From the NCBI GenBank assembly GCA_025456165.1, contig JALOLI010000028.1, forward strand, positions 1 through 9,116: DNA of 9,116 bases, in the 5' to 3' direction. Under the pieces are notes generated by a model, which saw nothing but the letters and a program-made list of their open reading frames with translations, ran no database searches and had not been told where the DNA came from. The stretch comes from Acidimicrobiia bacterium. Its GTDB lineage: Bacteria > Actinomycetota > Acidimicrobiia > UBA5794 > UBA11373. A program made the translations under genes and the position numbers. Of the stretch, positions 6,184 through 9,116 are shown in pieces (positions within the stretch are counted from its first letter, which is position 1; the number at the start of each line of letters is the position of its first letter).

Positions 6184-7030
6184 TCACGGCGCCGGCCAGG
6201 ACGGGGGTGCCCCGTTCCTGGTTGGCCGCAGCCAGATGGATGGCGCCGCCGCGACGCCACATGGAGGTCACGATCGTGTCGCCCGGCACCACGGTCCCGG
6301 CGAAGCGGGCCCGGAACGAGGCCACCGCCGTGGTGTCCCCGCCGAGCATGCCGTCCACCACCGCCTTGCAGGCGATGCCGTAGGAGCACAGGCCGTGGAG
6401 GATGGGCCGCTCGAAGCCGCCGGCGGCGGCAAAGGCCGGGTCGGCATGCAGGGGGTTCCTGTCCCCGAGGAGCCGGTAGAGGAGGGCCTGCTGCGGCAGG
6501 GTGGGCGACGCCACCACCAGGTCGGGGGCCGCATCGGGCGGCGGCTCCCCTCCCCTGGGCCCCGGATCGCCGCCGAAGCCGCCCTCGCCGCGCAGGAACA
6601 GGGAGAACCGGTTGCGGAACAAGGGCTCGCCGGCGGCCCCGGTGGTATCGACCTCGATGACGAGCAACGCCGCCTTGCCCTTGTCGTACACCGCGGCCAC
6701 CCGCCCCACGCTGCGCGCCGCGGCCGCCGTCGGCACCCGCGGGACCAGCACCTCGATCTCCTGCTCCCCGTGGAGCAGCAGCATCGGGTTGAAGGAAAGG
6801 CCGGGCACCGTCCCGCTCAGCAGGCCGAGCATCGCCGGCTGCGCCGGGAGCACCCCGAAGGTGGGCAGCACCTTTAGGGCGGCCTCGTAGCAGTACTCCA
6901 ACTCGCCGGGGGAGACGGGGTCGCTCCCCGCCCCCACGGCGAGGTGGTAGAGAATGACCCGGTCCTCGTCCCAAGCGGCGGTGACGTCCCCGACCAGGGC
7001 CCCCACGGCCCGACTGGGATCGATGGGCAT
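6170..7030 (-). CDS. MaoC-like (R)-enoyl-CoA hydratase, two-hotdog type
   Basis: Proteins of this kind hydrate trans-2-enoyl-CoA to (R)-3-hydroxyacyl-CoA (hydratase 2) in fatty-acid or sterol side-chain degradation. The 286-aa length matches the double-hotdog form. The C-terminal hotdog carries the hydratase-2 motif LYRLLGDRNPLHADPAF (184-200) with the catalytic Asp190 and His195, then GFERPILHGLCSYG (205-218). The N-terminal half (about 1-150) is the degenerate hotdog seen in this group, with YHLAVGAG (28-35), LPTFGV (55-60) and HGEQEIEV (87-94). The ATG at 7030 is chosen because AGGAGG precedes it at 7041-7036. A longer frame opening at 7099 would run through the inverted repeat and has no obvious site. 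It is divergent from the synthase-like/thiolase genes. Substrate chain length is unknown. Confidence 0.88.
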   Translation of the reverse strand: MPIDPSRAVGALVGDVTAAWDEDRVILYHLAVGAGSDPVSPGELEYCYEAALKVLPTFGVLPAQPAMLGLLSGTVPGLSFNPMLLLHGEQEIEVLVPRVPTAAAARSVGRVAAVYDKGKAALLVIEVDTTGAAGEPLFRNRFSLFLRGEGGFGGDPGPRGGEPPPDAAPDLVVASPTLPQQALLYRLLGDRNPLHADPAFAAAGGFERPILHGLCSYGIACKAVVDGMLGGDTTAVASFRARFAGTVVPGDTIVTSMWRRGGAIHLAAANQERGTPVLAGAVITLR

Positions 7031-7035
7031 TGGCC

Positions 7036-7041
7036 CCTCCT
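7036..7041 (-). promoter_or_regulatory. Ribosome binding site that sets the MaoC start
   Basis: On the minus strand AGGAGG is followed by 5 nt and then the ATG at 7030. This supports a start 23 codons inside the longest open frame, and leaves the inverted repeat at 7046-7095 wholly in the noncoding gap. Confidence 0.7.
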
Positions 7042-7045
7042 CGCG

Positions 7046-7095
7046 CCGGCAGCCTGGGTAGTAGATTAACTGTCGTTCACGCACCAGGCTGCCGG
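7046..7095. promoter_or_regulatory. Perfect 12-bp inverted repeat around the divergent promoter core
   Basis: CCGGCAGCCTGG (7046-7057) and CCAGGCTGCCGG (7084-7095) are exact reverse complements, separated by 26 nt. The spacer is the AT-richest stretch of the gap (GTAGATTAACTGTCG), where promoter elements for both the MaoC gene (minus) and the synthase-like gene (plus) would fall, for example TAATCT on minus and TAGATT on plus. Arm centres are 38 bp apart. Two inverted operator half-regions controlling both directions is the simplest reading; a hairpin in one of the leaders is the alternative. Confidence 0.55.
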
Positions 7096-7145
7096 ACACC
7101 GGCCGGCGCGGCGCACCCGCCGGCCGGCATCGAGGAAGGGGCGCA

Positions 7146-8573
7146 ATGAGCGGGATCCTGGGGTACGCGACCTACCTCCCCTACTACCGGCTGAACCGGG
7201 CCGCCATCGCAGCGACCCTGGGCGGGCCCCCCGGGAGGGGCGCCCGGACCGTAGCCTCCTACGACGAGGACTCCACCTCCATGGCGGTGGCCGCGGCCCG
7301 CCGCCTCCTCGCCGGCCTGCCCGGCGACCTCTCCGCCCTCTACTTCGCCACCACCTCGCCCGCCTACATGGACAAGACCAATGCCACCGCAGTGCACGCC
7401 GCCCTCGGCCTGCCCGCCGGCATCGGCGCCTACGACATGGGGGGGGCGGTCCGCTCGGCGGTCGGCTTGCTCGCCGCCGCCCTGTCCTCCTCGCGTTCAT
7501 CGCTGGTCGTGGCGGCCGACATCCGCACCGGCCTCCCCGGTGGTGAGGACGAGCGTGAGGGCGGTGACGGCGCCGCCGCCTTCGTGATCGGCCCCGGAGA
7601 CGCAGATCATCCGGTGCTGGCCGAGCCGATCGCGGCCGGGTCGGCCACCGGCGAGTTCCTGGAGCGCTGGCGGGTCCCCGGCGAGGCCTTCTCCCGCCGC
7701 TGGGAGGAGCGTTTCGGCGTCCACGCCTTCCTGCCCCACGTCGGGCGGGCGGCGGCCGCCGCCCTGGCCGCCGCCGGCGTAGCCCCCGACGCCGTGGACC
7801 ACCTCATCGTCACCGGCACCCACTCCCGGGCCGCCGGGGCCTTCGCCCGGATGAGCCGGGCCAAGCCCGAGGTGCTGGTGAACGACCTGTCCGCCACCGT
7901 GGGCAACACCGGAGCAGCCCATCCCGGCCTGCTGCTGGCCGCCGCGCTCGACGCCGCCCGCCCCGGGGCGGTCATCGCCCTCATCGTCTTGGCCGACGGC
8001 GCCGACGTGCTGGTCTTCCGGGCGACCGAAGCCCTGGCCGGGCACCGCTCACGCCCCTCCGTCGCCGAGCAGGCTGCCGCGGGCCGGGAAGTGGCTTACG
8101 CCGACTTCCTGACCTGGCGGGGCATGCTCCGGCGCCAGGGGCCCCGCCGGCCCGACCCGTCGCAGCCGGCCGCTCCTCCGGCACTCCGCTCGGAGGCCTG
8201 GAAGTTCGGCTTCACCGGGTCCCGCTGCCGCAAGTGCGGCACCCGCCACCTGCCGCCCCAGCGGGTGTGCGCCGGCTGCGGCGCCACGGACCAGATGGAG
8301 CCGGAGCGCCTGGCCGACACACCCGGCACCATCGCCACGTTCACCGTCGACCGCCTGGCCTACTCCCCCAGCCCGCCTGTGGTGGCGGCCGTGGTGGATT
8401 TCGACGGCGGCGGCCGCTACCGCTGCGAGCTGACCGATGTGGACCCGGCGGCGGTGGCCATCGGCGGCCGGGTGGAGATGACCTTCCGCCGGCTGTTCGA
8501 AGCGGACGGGGTGCACAACTACTTCTGGAAGGCGCGGCTCATCGGGGACGGCGCCGGGCCGCAAGGAGCGTGA
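7146..8573 (+). CDS. HMG-CoA synthase/KAS-III-like domain fused to DUF35 zinc-ribbon/OB-fold domain
   Basis: This 475-aa fusion has a thiolase-fold domain of the HMG-CoA synthase/KAS III type (about 1-295), a linker, and a DUF35 domain (about 350-468). N-terminal marks are GILGYATYLPYYRL (3-16), YFATTSPAYMDKTNAT (66-81), VTGTHSRAAGAF (222-233, His226) and VGNTGAAHPGLLLAAALD (252-269). DUF35 shows the zinc ribbon CRKC (361-364) and CAGC (375-378), then an OB-fold with GTIATFTVDRLAY. In archaea a separate DUF35 protein bridges thiolase and HMG-CoA synthase; here it is fused. The synthase domain contains no cysteine: the position expected for the nucleophile reads YDMGGAVRSA (Gly near 100), and the usual glutamate reads Thr70 in FATTSP. 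HMG-CoA synthesis is therefore doubtful. GAGGAAGGGG precedes the ATG. The thiolase gene starts 3 nt after its stop. Confidence 0.82.
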   Translation: MSGILGYATYLPYYRLNRAAIAATLGGPPGRGARTVASYDEDSTSMAVAAARRLLAGLPGDLSALYFATTSPAYMDKTNATAVHAALGLPAGIGAYDMGGAVRSAVGLLAAALSSSRSSLVVAADIRTGLPGGEDEREGGDGAAAFVIGPGDADHPVLAEPIAAGSATGEFLERWRVPGEAFSRRWEERFGVHAFLPHVGRAAAAALAAAGVAPDAVDHLIVTGTHSRAAGAFARMSRAKPEVLVNDLSATVGNTGAAHPGLLLAAALDAARPGAVIALIVLADGADVLVFRATEALAGHRSRPSVAEQAAAGREVAYADFLTWRGMLRRQGPRRPDPSQPAAPPALRSEAWKFGFTGSRCRKCGTRHLPPQRVCAGCGATDQMEPERLADTPGTIATFTVDRLAYSPSPPVVAAVVDFDGGGRYRCELTDVDPAAVAIGGRVEMTFRRLFEADGVHNYFWKARLIGDGAGPQGA

Positions 8574-8576
8574 ACT

Positions 8577-9116
8577 ATGGCGTCCAAGGGCATTCGCGAC
8601 CGGGTGGCCATCGTGGGGATGAGTTGCACCCGCTTCGACGAGCACTGGGACAAGAGCGCCGACGACCTGCTGGTAGACGCCGCTTCCGAGGTCCTGGCTT
8701 CCGCCGGGATCGCCAAGGACGACGTCGACGCCTACTGGCTGGGCACCATGGCGTCGGGGATGAGCGGCATGACCCTGGCCAAGCCCCTCAAGCTGGGCAC
8801 CAAGCCGGTGTCCCGACTCGAGAACCTCTGCGCCACCGGCTCGGAGGCCTTCCGTAACGCCTGCTACGCCATCGCCGCCGGCGCCTACGACGTGGCCATG
8901 GCCATAGGCGTAGAGAAACTCAAGGACTCGGGGTACTCGGGCCTGGTGCTGCCCATGCCCCCCAACGACGGGACGACTGCCGACCTCACCGCCCCGGCCC
9001 TGTTCAGCCTGCTCGCCCCGGCCTACGCCCGGAAGTACGGAGTGAGCGAGGAGCAACTGAAGGAGGTCTTCACCCGCATCGCCTGGAAGAACCACCACAA
9101 CGGGGCGCTCAACCCC
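8577..9116 (+). CDS. Thiolase family protein (SCP-x / acetyl-CoA acetyltransferase-like), 3' part beyond the window
   Basis: The first 180 codons are present. Family members form or cleave beta-ketoacyl-CoA, or in the Ltp2 branch cleave sterol side chains as retro-aldolases. Visible are VAIVGMSCTRF (9-19), the acyl-accepting cysteine in RLENLCATGSEAFRNA (Cys85), GAYDVAMAIGVEKL (102-115) and KNHHNGALNP (171-180), the typical SCP-x/archaeal thiolase sequence before the C-terminal half. Cys85 is intact, unlike the partner synthase-like domain upstream. The ATG at 8577 follows AAGGAG (8563-8568) by 8 nt and lies 3 nt after the preceding stop, so the two genes form an operon. The second half, with the remaining catalytic His and Cys, is off the right edge, so thiolase and aldolase branches cannot be separated. 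Confidence 0.9.
   Translation, partial: MASKGIRDRVAIVGMSCTRFDEHWDKSADDLLVDAASEVLASAGIAKDDVDAYWLGTMASGMSGMTLAKPLKLGTKPVSRLENLCATGSEAFRNACYAIAAGAYDVAMAIGVEKLKDSGYSGLVLPMPPNDGTTADLTAPALFSLLAPAYARKYGVSEEQLKEVFTRIAWKNHHNGALNP

Noticed and set aside
6164..6197. GGCCGG / CCGGCC inverted repeat across the tetR-MaoC 3' overlap as a bidirectional terminator
   Set aside because: The stem is only 6 bp with a 22-nt loop, lies within both coding regions and has no T-run on either strand. It is expected by chance at this GC content.
7031..7099. A longer MaoC protein starting at 7099
   Set aside because: It would put the perfect inverted repeat inside coding sequence, has no clear ribosome site and adds a non-family N-terminus. 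The ATG at 7030 has AGGAGG at good spacing.

Overview
The window is very GC-rich, tightly packed, bacterial coding DNA. Codon third positions are almost all G or C, and GTG is used as a start at least once. The gene content is a secreted trypsin-RTX protease whose C-terminus resembles actinobacterial ones, a two-hotdog MaoC hydratase, an SCP-x-type thiolase with a DUF35 partner, and a TetR regulator. Together these suggest an actinomycete-type (Actinomycetota) chromosome. The lineage within that phylum cannot be read from the sequence; an uncultured or environmental group is possible. No tRNA, rRNA, CRISPR array, insertion sequence or phage gene was seen.

Layout. (1) Positions 1-2365, minus strand: a secreted S1 trypsin-like protease with a C-terminal RTX calcium-binding repeat domain. 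It is followed 7 nt later by an ABC-F ATPase that runs off the left edge. (2) 2366-2622: intergenic, with a strong GC hairpin in the protease leader, a short AT-richer island, and a terminator-like hairpin behind the next gene. (3) 2623-3546, minus strand: a PfkB-family kinase that best matches pseudouridine kinase (PsuK). (4) 3547-3661: a divergent promoter region with an imperfect palindrome. (5) 3662-6183, plus strand: a propionyl-CoA synthetase (PrpE) translationally coupled (GTGA overlap) to a TetR-family regulator. (6) 6170-7030, minus strand: a MaoC-like enoyl-CoA hydratase whose 3' end overlaps the tetR 3' end by 14 bp. (7) 7031-7145: a second divergent promoter region, with a perfect 12-bp inverted repeat around its AT-rich core. 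(8) 7146-9116, plus strand: an HMG-CoA-synthase/KAS-III-like domain fused to a DUF35 zinc-ribbon/OB-fold domain, then an SCP-x-type thiolase cut by the right edge.

How the genes may work together. The right half (PrpE, TetR, MaoC hydratase, HMGCS-like-DUF35 fusion, thiolase) is an acyl-CoA metabolism cluster. Hydratase, DUF35 and thiolase-like proteins together recall two known assemblies: the archaeal thiolase/HMG-CoA-synthase/DUF35 complex, and the actinobacterial steroid side-chain hydratase/retro-aldolase (ChsH1-ChsH2-Ltp2). The synthase-like domain here has no cysteine at all and also appears to lack the general-base glutamate, so ordinary HMG-CoA synthesis is unlikely. This is the most interesting part of the window. 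The left half (protease, ABC-F, PsuK) looks like unrelated housekeeping or accessory genes.
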